Position numbers and translations under genes: made by a program | Shown here: in pieces, positions 1 to 7,479 of the stretch | How the letters are laid out: every line of letters starts with the position of its first letter | Position numbering within the stretch: position 1 is the first letter of the stretch | Source: Iamia sp038233335 | GTDB taxonomy: Bacteria > Actinomycetota > Acidimicrobiia > Acidimicrobiales > Iamiaceae | Length of the DNA: 64,000 nt | Reading direction: 5' to 3' | NCBI GenBank assembly: GCA_038233335.1 | Contig: JBBSME010000002.1 | Span: 6,162-70,161 of the forward strand | Notes under the pieces: generated by a model | Databases searched by the model: none | What the model was told of the DNA's origin: nothing | Seen by the model: only the letters and a program-made list of their open reading frames with translations

Positions 1-201
1 GTCGATGACGTCACCGTCGTAGGGGCGACGGGTGAACGCCGAGATGGGCCGGAACTCGGGCGTTGGCAGGGCGGGGTCCCAGGCCAGGACCTCCCAGCCG
101 GCCGCGCCCACCGTGTCGATCTCCGCGGCCAGTCGGTCGAAGCGCAGGAGGCGGACGTCGTCGAGGTACCGGGCGAGGACCGTCTCCTCGCCCACGAAGC
201 A
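1..201 (-). other. N-terminal part of an intein (Hint splicing domain) within ugd
   Basis: The in-frame segment starts at a Cys codon (201-199) with CFVGEETVLAR, the form of intein block A: nucleophilic Cys, then G-[DE]-x-T-V. It ends in the visible part with PISAFTRRPYDGDVID, resembling the strand before block B (TxxH). 67 residues are visible; block B and blocks F/G with the C-terminal His-Asn lie beyond the edge, so completeness cannot be judged. Inserted exactly before the dehydrogenase's catalytic Cys, that Cys would be the +1 residue needed for splicing. A homing endonuclease insert cannot be assessed. Confidence 0.8.
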
Positions 202-969
202 ACTACCGCCCCAGCCCGGTCCGGGGCGGAGGAAGGCCTCACCGATGCGCTTGTCGTAGCCCATGCCCAGGACCACGTCGTTCACGTCGGCCCCGACCGC
301 CTCGCACACCGCAGCGATGGCGTTGACGAAGCTGATCTTGGTGGCCAGGAAGGCGTTGGACGCGTACTTGATCGTCTCGGCCGAGGCCGGGTCGGTGACC
401 TGCAGCGGTGCGGCCAGCCCCAGGTAGAGCCCAGCCACGCGGATGGCAGCCGACTGGTCGTCGGCCCCGATGACCACCCGGTCGGGGTGGAGGAAGTCGT
501 TGACCGCCGAGCCCTCGCGCAGGAACTCCGGGTTCGACACGACGTGGATGTCGGAGCGCTTGAGGGCCTGCTCGACGACCCGGGTCGACCCCACGGGGAC
601 CGTCGACTTGTTGATCACCACCGACTCGGATGCGAGGTGGGGACCGATCTCGGCCGCGGCCTCCCGGATGTAGCTCAGGTCGGCCGAGCCGTCGCTGCCC
701 TGGGGTGTGGGTACGCACAGGTAGATGAACTCGGCGTCGGCCACCGCAGAGGATGCGCCCAGGACGAACTTCAGCTGGCCCGAGGTGCGCCCGGCCTGGA
801 CCAGCTCGTCCAGGCCGGCCTCGAGGATCGGGATCTCCCCCCGGTTCAGCGCGTCGACCTTCTCGGGGATGACGTCGGCGCAGATGACCTCGTGGCCGAG
901 GTGGCTCAGGCAGGCGCCGGTCGTGAGGCCGACGTACCCGATGCCGATGACAGCGATCTTCGAACCCAT
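1..969 (-). CDS. ugd: UDP-glucose 6-dehydrogenase, 5' part, interrupted by an intein
   Basis: Oxidises UDP-glucose to UDP-glucuronate with two NAD+, a cytosolic step that feeds acidic surface polysaccharides. Seen: ATG at 969 preceded by a GGAGG ribosome site, Rossmann motif GIGYVG (residues 9-14), VPTPQGSDGS near residue 90, and the active-site segment GPGWGGS up to residue 256. The catalytic Cys should follow as GGSCFPKD. Instead the frame reads GGS then CFVGEETVLAR and continues with non-dehydrogenase sequence to the window edge, which I read as an intein. N-extein length (256 residues) matches the usual position of the catalytic Cys. The C-terminal dehydrogenase domains lie outside the window. 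A TAGGTT box near 1022 could be its promoter, which would make this gene leadered, unlike many neighbours. Confidence 0.86.
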   Translation of the reverse strand, partial: MGSKIAVIGIGYVGLTTGACLSHLGHEVICADVIPEKVDALNRGEIPILEAGLDELVQAGRTSGQLKFVLGASSAVADAEFIYLCVPTPQGSDGSADLSYIREAAAEIGPHLASESVVINKSTVPVGSTRVVEQALKRSDIHVVSNPEFLREGSAVNDFLHPDRVVIGADDQSAAIRVAGLYLGLAAPLQVTDPASAETIKYASNAFLATKISFVNAIAAVCEAVGADVNDVVLGMGYDKRIGEAFLRPGPGWGGSCFVGEETVLARYLDDVRLLRFDRLAAEIDTVGAAGWEVLAWDPALPTPEFRPISAFTRRPYDGDVID

Positions 970-1057
970 GATCCTCCGGTGCTCACGAGCGACGGACCTG
1001 CCGGCGCGGACCGGGCCAACCTAGTGCGACCTCCCCGCCCGGCCCCACTGGGCCGGT

Positions 1058-2578
1058 TCAGCCGGTGCGCTCGCAGGAGGCCCCCGGAGCGGGCGCCTCG
1101 GCCCGGTAGAACAGGGGGTCGTCGGGGTCGTTCGGGTCCGCGGCCTCGGGGAGGGATCCGTCCTCGGCCAGGGTGGTCGAGCTGTCGTCGCCCGCAGTGC
1201 TCGGAGCCGGCGCCGTGGTCGTGGTGGTGGGACCGGTGACCTCCTCGGCCGAGCGAGGCGCCTCCACCACCCCCGCCCAGTCGGTGCCGGTGACGACCAC
1301 GACGTCGGCCCCATCCAGGGCCGCCGACTGCTCGTACTGGACCGGGCCGCTGAGGTGGCGGGCCACCAGCTGGGCCTCGGCTTCGGACCCGTTGCTGTAG
1401 AGCAGGGTGGTGGGGAAGCCGATCTCGGAGTCGGTCGGCACCAGGGCCTCGAAGCCGAGGGCGGTGAGCTCGGAGGTCACCTCGCCGGCCTGGCCCTCGG
1501 CCGCGGTGCCGTTGCGGACCTGGACGGTGATGTCGTCGGTGCGGACCTGGCCGGGGCTGGCCGGCGCCACGCCGCGGAAGACCGACAGCACCGGCTCGGC
1601 CTCCTCCTCCTGGAGGAACAGCACCTTGGCGCCACCCACCACGTCGTCGACCACGGGGAGGGTGAAGGTCTCGAGGTCCTCGGGGTGGAAGTTCCGGAAC
1701 CGCTTGCCCAGATCGACCAGGTCGCCGCCGTCCAGGGCGTCGTCGACCCGCACCGTGCCCACCCCGAGGTCGACCAGGCGCCGCAGCGTGTTGGGGTCGC
1801 GGGCGCCCTTGGCGATGGCCCGCCGCATGGCCAGCTCCACGAAGAGCTGCTGGCGCTCGACCCGGGAGAAGTCGCCACCGCCATCGAGGTGCCACTCGCC
1901 GTCGTCGTCTTGGACCCGGTAGTCCTTGCGGGCTCGGGCGAAGCCCAGGGCCTGGGAGGGACCGAGGGTCCAGCACCCCGGCTCCTCGATCACCAGACCG
2001 GAGCTGGGGGCCTTGGCCGGGTGCGGGAACTGCACCGGGATCCCATCCACCGCGTCGACCAGCTCACCGAAGTCGGCGAAGTCGATCTGGATGTAGTGGT
2101 GGATCGGGATGCCGAAGTCCTCGTCGATGGTCCGGATCAGGCGCTCGGCGCCCCCGGTGTCCAGGGCGGAGTTGATGCGCTGGTTGGTGTCGGTGTCGGC
2201 GATCGGCACCCACAGGTCGCGAGGGAACGACATCAGCTGGGCCGATGCCGCCTGGGGATCGATCCGCATGACCATGATCGTGTCGGTGTTCTGACCGGCC
2301 AGCTCGCCCGAGTCGCGGTTGCGCACAGTGTCCCCGTCGCCCAGCCCCGAGGCATCATCGACCCCGACGATCAGGTAGTTCTGCGGGTCGCCGTCGGCCA
2401 GATCGTCGTTCTGGGTCACCCCCGAGAGGTCGACCCGCTCCACATCGCCCAGCCGGTCGTTGGAGTACGCGAGAGCGCCGGCGGTGACCGCCGCCGCGCC
2501 CAGCGCGAGCGCGTTGAAGCTGATCAGCAGGCGCTGGGGCCAGGTGCGGCGGGCCTCGGGCCCGGTCGATCGCGACAC
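1058..2578 (-). CDS. LytR-CpsA-Psr (LCP) family protein with LytR_C domain
   Basis: Predicted to transfer undecaprenyl-linked glycopolymers onto peptidoglycan or arabinogalactan-type wall acceptors at the outer membrane face. Seen: 506 aa, short basic N-terminus, one membrane anchor at about residues 17-38, LCP domain about 65-245 (NYLIVGVDD, TDTIMVMRIDP, SFPRDLWVP, VDAVDGIPVQFPHP, ARKDY) with the Arg/Asp residues that bind the pyrophosphate lipid, then a LytR_C domain at about 345-430. The C-terminal tail is Thr/Asp/Pro-rich. GTG start chosen because TAGGCT lies 8 nt upstream. It follows a close paralogue on the same strand, and ugd lies just beyond it, which fits attachment of an acidic polymer. 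Confidence 0.9.
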   Translation of the reverse strand: MSRSTGPEARRTWPQRLLISFNALALGAAAVTAGALAYSNDRLGDVERVDLSGVTQNDDLADGDPQNYLIVGVDDASGLGDGDTVRNRDSGELAGQNTDTIMVMRIDPQAASAQLMSFPRDLWVPIADTDTNQRINSALDTGGAERLIRTIDEDFGIPIHHYIQIDFADFGELVDAVDGIPVQFPHPAKAPSSGLVIEEPGCWTLGPSQALGFARARKDYRVQDDDGEWHLDGGGDFSRVERQQLFVELAMRRAIAKGARDPNTLRRLVDLGVGTVRVDDALDGGDLVDLGKRFRNFHPEDLETFTLPVVDDVVGGAKVLFLQEEEAEPVLSVFRGVAPASPGQVRTDDITVQVRNGTAAEGQAGEVTSELTALGFEALVPTDSEIGFPTTLLYSNGSEAEAQLVARHLSGPVQYEQSAALDGADVVVVTGTDWAGVVEAPRSAEEVTGPTTTTTAPAPSTAGDDSSTTLAEDGSLPEAADPNDPDDPLFYRAEAPAPGASCERTG

Positions 2579-2586
2579 GGCCGACG

Positions 2587-2592
2587 AGCCTA
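2587..2592 (-). promoter_or_regulatory. Leaderless -10 box of first LCP gene
   Basis: TAGGCT read on the minus strand, 8 nt from the GTG start at 2578; supports that start and a leaderless transcript. Confidence 0.55.
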
Positions 2593-2648
2593 CGGGGCCC
2601 AGGGGCGCCGGAGCCCGTCAGGTGACGCCTGACCGGGGCCGATCGCGG

Positions 2649-4184
2649 TCAGGGGGTGAGGCGGCACTCGGTGCCGGGCGGCACCTCGGCGGCCCGGTAG
2701 AACGCGGGGTCGTCGGGGTCATTGGGGTCGCCGAGGCCCTCGTCGCCGGGAGCGGTGGTGACCGGGGCCTCCTCGTTGGTCAGGTCGGCAGCCGATCCGG
2801 TGTCGTCGGGCGGGGCCGTGACCGCCGGAGGTGCGGGCACCTCGTCGACCGGGCGCAGCTGCGGGCTGAGGCCGAGCCAGTCGGTGCCGGTGACCAGCAC
2901 GACCCGGTCGTCCTCCGGCGCCGAGGCCGTCTGGTAGGTGACCGGACCGTTGACCGACCGGGCCACGGTCCGGGCCGCGGCCTCGTTGCCGGCCCCGTAC
3001 AGCACCACCGTGGGGAAGCCGACGCCCACGTCGGCGTCGGGCACGAGGGTCTCGAAGCCCAGCTCGGCCAGCCCGCGGGTGACCTCGCCGGCCTGGTTCG
3101 GCGTCCCGGTGCCGTTGCGAACCCGGACCACGACCTGGCCGGCCGGCAGCGACGAGCCCTCAGATCCGTCGTCGCGGAACAGGGCGAGGGTCGGTTCGGC
3201 CTCGTCCTCGCGGAGGTACAGGTAGGCGGGCCCGCCCTCCTCGGCCTCGTCCACGGGGAGGGTGTGGGTGACGAGGTCGGCGGGGTCGAAGCCGCTGAAG
3301 GTCCGGCCCAGGTCGACCACCACCTCCGGCTCCAAGTCGTCGTCGATGGTGACGCTCCGCGCCCCCAGCTCCACCAGCTGGCGCAACGTGTTGGGGTTGC
3401 GGGCGCCCTTGGCGATGGCGCGGCGCAGGGCCAGCTCCACGAAGAGCTGCTGGCGCTCCACCCGGGAGAAGTCGCCACCCTGGTCGGTGTGCCAGGTGCC
3501 GAGGTCGTCTTGGACCTGGTAGTCCTTGCGGGCCCGGACGAAGCCCAGCGCCTGCCGGGGCCCCAGGATCCAGCAGCCAGCCTCGGGGATGTCGAGCTCG
3601 ACGCTGCTCCGGGACCGCACCGGGTGGGGGAACTGCACCGGCACGCCGTCGACCACGTTGACCAGCTCGCGGAAGCCGGCGAAGTCGATCTCGACGTAGT
3701 GGTCGATCGGGATGCCGAAGTCTTGGCTGATCGTCTGGATCAGGCGGATCGGTCCGCCCACGTTGTATGCGGAGTTGATCCGTCCGGAGGACTCGGACCC
3801 GGCCAGGGGCACGTAGAGGTCGCGGGGAAGCGAGAGGAGGTCGGCGGTGCCCGCGTCGGGGTCGAGGCGGAGGACGATGATCGTGTCGGTGAGCTTCCCC
3901 TCCGTCTCCCGGATCTTGACCGAGTCGCCCTCGGCCAGCCGCGACGGGTCGTCGACACCGACGATGAGGAAGTTCTGGGGCTCGGAGGCGTCCGAGGACC
4001 CCTCTCGGAGCACGCCGCCGGGGATCACGGTGCGGGTGAGGTCCGCCACGCGGTCGTTGGAGTAGGCCAGCGAGGTCGCCGTGACCGTGGCGGCCAGCAC
4101 GGCGAGCGCGTTGAGGCCGATCAGCGCCCGCTGGGGCCACGTCCTCCGGGATCGGGCCGGCGTCCGACCCCTGCGCCATGCCAC
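2649..4184 (-). CDS. LytR-CpsA-Psr (LCP) family protein, tandem paralogue
   Basis: Second LCP ligase-type protein, 511 aa, closely alike along its whole length to the next gene (TWPQR before the anchor, AYSNDRVADL after it, NFLIVGVDDPS, SLPRDLYVPL, VVDGVPVQFPHP, RARKDYQVQDD, SRVERQQLFVEL, and the same C-terminal LytR_C and NDPDDPAFYRA tail). The reading frame extends to a possible ATG at 4226, but GTG at 4184 is preferred: TAGTTT lies 8 nt upstream and the resulting cytoplasmic head matches the paralogue in length. The tandem pair probably arose by duplication; each has its own -10 box, so they may be expressed separately. Confidence 0.88.
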   Translation of the reverse strand: MAWRRGRTPARSRRTWPQRALIGLNALAVLAATVTATSLAYSNDRVADLTRTVIPGGVLREGSSDASEPQNFLIVGVDDPSRLAEGDSVKIRETEGKLTDTIIVLRLDPDAGTADLLSLPRDLYVPLAGSESSGRINSAYNVGGPIRLIQTISQDFGIPIDHYVEIDFAGFRELVNVVDGVPVQFPHPVRSRSSVELDIPEAGCWILGPRQALGFVRARKDYQVQDDLGTWHTDQGGDFSRVERQQLFVELALRRAIAKGARNPNTLRQLVELGARSVTIDDDLEPEVVVDLGRTFSGFDPADLVTHTLPVDEAEEGGPAYLYLREDEAEPTLALFRDDGSEGSSLPAGQVVVRVRNGTGTPNQAGEVTRGLAELGFETLVPDADVGVGFPTVVLYGAGNEAAARTVARSVNGPVTYQTASAPEDDRVVLVTGTDWLGLSPQLRPVDEVPAPPAVTAPPDDTGSAADLTNEEAPVTTAPGDEGLGDPNDPDDPAFYRAAEVPPGTECRLTP

Positions 4185-4192
4185 GACGATCG

Positions 4193-4198
4193 AAACTA
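4193..4198 (-). promoter_or_regulatory. Leaderless -10 box of second LCP gene
   Basis: TAGTTT on the minus strand, 8 nt from GTG at 4184; it lies inside the frame if the ATG at 4226 were used, so it argues for the downstream start. Confidence 0.5.
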
Positions 4199-4282
4199 CC
4201 GGCCTCGTCGCTCGGTTCCGCGGCACCCCAGCCTGGGTGCGCGGTCAGACCGGTGCGGTCGCTTCCCTGTGCGCACGGGTCC

Positions 4283-5452
4283 TCAGCGCTCCACGGGAAG
4301 GCCCAAGCCGCGGCTGATCACGAGGCGCTGCACCTCGCTGGTCCCCTCGCCGATCTCCAGGATCTTGGCGTCCCGGTAGTGCCGGCTGACCGGCGTCTCG
4401 TCCATGAACCCATAGCCCCCGAAGACCTGGGTCGCGTGGCGGGTGGCGGTGACCGCAGCCTCGGTGGCGTGCACCTTGGCCATGGCCGCAGCCTGCGTGT
4501 AGGGCTGGCCGGTGTCGCGGAGCCAGGCGGCCTGGTAGGTGAGCAGGCGGGCGGTCTCGGCCATGACGGCCAGGTCGGCGCAGCGGAAGGCGGTGGCCTG
4601 GTAGGAGCCGATGGGCCGGCCGAACGCCTGACGCTCCTTGGCGTAGGCCACCGACTCGTCGAGGCAGCCCTGGATGACGCCGACGGCGAGGGCGGCGATG
4701 GCGATGCGGCCCTCGTCGAGGATGGACAGGAAGTTGGCGAAGCCCCGACCCCGGTCACCGAGGATGTTGTCGGCGGGGACGCGGGCGTCGGCGAACGACA
4801 GCCCGTGCGTGTCGGACGCGTGCCAGCCCATCTTGCGGTACGGCGGGGCGACCTCGAACCCCGGCGTGCCGGCCGGGATGATCACCGCGCTGATCTCCGG
4901 GCGCCCACCCGAGCCCGGCGCATCGGTGCGGGCGGTGACGGTGACCAACGAGGTGATGGACGTGCCTGAGTTGGTGATGAAGGCCTTCTCGCCGTTGACC
5001 ACGAGCTCGCCGGTGCTCTCGTCGAGCACGGCCCGGGTGCGAGTACCGCCGGCGTCGCTGCCGGCTTCGGGCTCGGTCAGCCCGAAGCCGCCCAGCGCCC
5101 GCCCTGCGCACAGGTCGGGCAGCCACCGCTGGCGCTGCGCCTCGGTACCGAAGCGGTAGATCGGGCTGGCCCCCAGGCCGACGCCGGCCTCCAGGGTGAC
5201 GGCCATCGACTGGTCGACCCGGGCCAGCTCTTCGATGGCGACGCAGAGGGTGGTGAGGTCGGCTCCGCCGCCGCCGTAGGCCTCCGGGAAGGGCAGGCCG
5301 AACAGGCCCAGGTCGCCCATGTCCCGCACCACGTCGACCGGGAAGGAGTGGTCGCGGTCCCACTCCTCGGCGTGGGGCCGAATGGCGGTGTCGGCGAAGT
5401 CGCGGACGACCTTGCGGAACTGGTCTTGCTCGTCGCTGAACTCGATGTGCAC
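4283..5452 (-). CDS. Acyl-CoA dehydrogenase
   Basis: FAD-dependent alpha,beta-dehydrogenation of acyl-CoA thioesters in beta-oxidation or branched amino-acid breakdown. 389 aa, normal for the family. Seen: N-terminal helical domain (SDEQDQFRKVVRDFAD), middle-domain flavin-binding segment FGLTEPEAGSDAGGTRT and ITNSGT, C-terminal helices ending ILEIGEGTSEVQRLVISR, whose Glu in GEGT occupies the catalytic-base position of the short-chain/butyryl class. GTG at 5452 chosen: TAGGCT lies 7 nt upstream and the protein then begins at the family's usual point (HIEFSDEQ). Substrate chain length cannot be told from sequence alone. Confidence 0.93.
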   Translation of the reverse strand: MHIEFSDEQDQFRKVVRDFADTAIRPHAEEWDRDHSFPVDVVRDMGDLGLFGLPFPEAYGGGGADLTTLCVAIEELARVDQSMAVTLEAGVGLGASPIYRFGTEAQRQRWLPDLCAGRALGGFGLTEPEAGSDAGGTRTRAVLDESTGELVVNGEKAFITNSGTSITSLVTVTARTDAPGSGGRPEISAVIIPAGTPGFEVAPPYRKMGWHASDTHGLSFADARVPADNILGDRGRGFANFLSILDEGRIAIAALAVGVIQGCLDESVAYAKERQAFGRPIGSYQATAFRCADLAVMAETARLLTYQAAWLRDTGQPYTQAAAMAKVHATEAAVTATRHATQVFGGYGFMDETPVSRHYRDAKILEIGEGTSEVQRLVISRGLGLPVER

Positions 5453-5459
5453 GTGTCTG

Positions 5460-5465
5460 AGCCTA
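5460..5465 (-). promoter_or_regulatory. Leaderless -10 box of acyl-CoA dehydrogenase
   Basis: TAGGCT on the minus strand, 7 nt before GTG 5452. It lies about 45 bp from the oppositely directed pabB -10 box, making a compact divergent promoter region. Confidence 0.55.
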
Positions 5466-5521
5466 CGGGACGCCCCGATCGCCGTCTCGGCTCGCGGGCC
5501 CGACCGGTACCCTCCGGCTCG

Positions 5522-6553
5522 ATGGTCGCCCCTCCCGATCCGGCGCCGCTGGCCGTCGTGGGCGGGCGACTGCTGACCGACCTGGTCGACGTCACCGACG
5601 ACCTGGCCGCGCTGGAGGGCACCGGCACCTGGGCCGTGGTCCTTCCCACCGACGGACGCCCGTGCTGTGCCCGCTTCCGACGCAGCCGACCGGCCCGCCC
5701 GTGGCCCGGTCCCCCGTGGCCCGGCATCCCGGGTGGAGCCGCGGCCTGGACCACCTCGCTCGACGGCGACGCCTTCCGGGCCGGGGTGGCCCGCATCCGC
5801 TCGGCCATCCGCGACGGCGACGTGTACCAGGTGAACCTGACCCGGCGGCTCTCCGCCCCTGCGCCCCCCGAGGCCGATGTGGCCGCGCTGGGCGCGGCCC
5901 TCGCGCTGGGCAACCCGGCGCCGTACAGCGCGGTGGTGCGGCTGCCGAGCCACGGCGTCCACGTGGCCTCGGCCTCGCCCGAGCTGTTCCTGGCTCGCGA
6001 CGGCACGCACGTCCGCTCCGCCCCGATCAAGGGCACCGCGGCGACGGAGGACGAGTTCCTCGACAAGGACCGGGCGGAGAACGTGATGATCGTCGACCTG
6101 GTCCGCAACGACCTGGGCCGGGTCTGCGAGTGGGGCTCGATCACCGTGCCGTCCCTGTGCGCAGTGGAGCAGCACCCCGGCCTGGTGCACCTGGTCTCCG
6201 AGGTCGAGGGTCGCCTGCGGCCCGGGCTGGGCTGGGCCGACGCCATCGCCGCCACCTTCCCGCCCGGGTCGGTGACCGGCGCGCCCAAGATCGCCGCCCT
6301 GGGGATGATCGACCAGCTCGAGCCCGTGCCCCGCGGCGTCTACTGCGGGGCCGTGGGCTGGGTGGACGCCGACGCGGGCCGGGGGGCCCTGAACGTGGCC
6401 ATCCGGACCTTCTGGCTCGACGAGGGCCAGCTCCACTTCGGGACCGGCGGCGGGATCACCTGGGGCTCGGATCCCGACGGCGAGTGGGCCGAGACGGAGC
6501 TGAAGGCGGCCCACCTCATCGACCTGGCCAGCCGTGGGAGGCTGACCCGATGA
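5522..6553 (+). CDS. pabB: Aminodeoxychorismate synthase component I (chorismate-binding)
   Basis: Aminates chorismate to 4-amino-4-deoxychorismate for folate. Seen: chorismate-binding domain from about residue 85 (GDVYQVNLTRRL, SPELFL, PIKGTAATEDEF, DRAENVMIVDLVRNDLGRV, FPPGSVTGAPKIAALGMID, GTGGGITWGSDP). The PIKGT signature favours PabB over anthranilate synthase TrpE. 343 aa, shorter than free-standing PabB because the N-terminal domain is reduced. ATG at 5522 has TACCCT (5508-5513) 8 nt upstream. The aminodeoxychorismate lyase gene follows after 10 bp, confirming the pathway; no glutamine amidotransferase (PabA) is seen here. Confidence 0.88.
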   Translation: MVAPPDPAPLAVVGGRLLTDLVDVTDDLAALEGTGTWAVVLPTDGRPCCARFRRSRPARPWPGPPWPGIPGGAAAWTTSLDGDAFRAGVARIRSAIRDGDVYQVNLTRRLSAPAPPEADVAALGAALALGNPAPYSAVVRLPSHGVHVASASPELFLARDGTHVRSAPIKGTAATEDEFLDKDRAENVMIVDLVRNDLGRVCEWGSITVPSLCAVEQHPGLVHLVSEVEGRLRPGLGWADAIAATFPPGSVTGAPKIAALGMIDQLEPVPRGVYCGAVGWVDADAGRGALNVAIRTFWLDEGQLHFGTGGGITWGSDPDGEWAETELKAAHLIDLASRGRLTR

Positions 6554-6563
6554 GCGCACTCCG

Positions 6564-7415
6564 ATGACGGCCCCGAGCTGGTGCTGGATCGACGGCCGGG
6601 TGCTCCCGACCGCCGAGGCGACCATCAGCGTCGCCGACCACGGCCTCACCGTGGGCGACGGCATCTTCGAGACGATGAAGGTGGTGGGCGAGGTGCCCTT
6701 CGCCCTCAGCCGTCACCTGCGCCGGCTGCACCGTTCAGCCGACGCCCTGGGCCTGGTGCTGCCGCTGACCGACGACGACCTCGGTGGCGCGTGTGCTGCC
6801 GCCATCGCCGGTGCGGTCGGGGCCGGAGCCGACGTCGGGCGGGTGCGTCTCACCGTCACCGGCGGACCGGGACCGGCCGGCAGCGACCGGGGCGACTCCC
6901 CCGCCACCGTCCTGGCGGTGACCTCGCCGCCCTCCCCCTGGGAGGAGGCCACCAAGGTCGCGATCGTCCCGTTCACCCGAAACCCCGGTGGAGCCATGGC
7001 CGGCGTGAAGTCGACCTCCTACGCCGAGAACGTCCTGGCCCTGGCCCGGGCCCACGATGTCGGCGGGAGCGAGGCGATCTTCGCCGACGTCGAGGGTCGT
7101 CTGAGCGAAGGCACAGGGTCCAACGTGTTCGTCGTGCGCGCCGGCCGGCTGGTCACCCCGGCGCTGTCCACCGGGTGCCTGGCCGGGATCACCCGCGAGC
7201 TGCTCCTGGAGGTCACCGACGCGGACGAGAGCGACGCCCTCACCCTCGACGACCTCCGACACGCCGACGAGGCGTTCCTCACCTCCTCCACCCGTGACGT
7301 CCAGGCCATCGCCGCCGTCGACGACCACACCCTCCCTGCTCCTCACCCCGGCCCGGTCACCGCTGCTGCGGCCGCGGCCTTCTCGGCGCTGGAGGCCCGC
7401 ACCCTCGATCCTTGA
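6564..7415 (+). CDS. pabC: Aminodeoxychorismate lyase (class IV aminotransferase fold)
   Basis: PLP enzyme that releases pyruvate from aminodeoxychorismate to give p-aminobenzoate. 283 aa, family-typical. Seen: VADHGLTVGDGIFETMKV (residues about 22-39), the PLP-lysine segment GVKSTSYAENV, then EAIFADVEGRLSEGTGSNVF and the phosphate-binding G(C)LAGITRE. Located 10 bp after pabB, almost certainly one transcript. Class IV enzymes also include branched-chain and D-amino-acid transaminases; the pabB neighbour decides the call. Confidence 0.85.
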   Translation: MTAPSWCWIDGRVLPTAEATISVADHGLTVGDGIFETMKVVGEVPFALSRHLRRLHRSADALGLVLPLTDDDLGGACAAAIAGAVGAGADVGRVRLTVTGGPGPAGSDRGDSPATVLAVTSPPSPWEEATKVAIVPFTRNPGGAMAGVKSTSYAENVLALARAHDVGGSEAIFADVEGRLSEGTGSNVFVVRAGRLVTPALSTGCLAGITRELLLEVTDADESDALTLDDLRHADEAFLTSSTRDVQAIAAVDDHTLPAPHPGPVTAAAAAAFSALEARTLDP

Positions 7416-7479
7416 GGGGTCCGGGGTGGGGCCCGCCGGGCCCGGCTCCTCGACCGACGGGCCTGGGCTCTGAGCATCC

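Noticed and set aside
2649..4226. Start of the second LCP gene at ATG 4226
   Set aside because: The -10 box would lie inside the coding region, and the paralogue's length favours GTG 4184.
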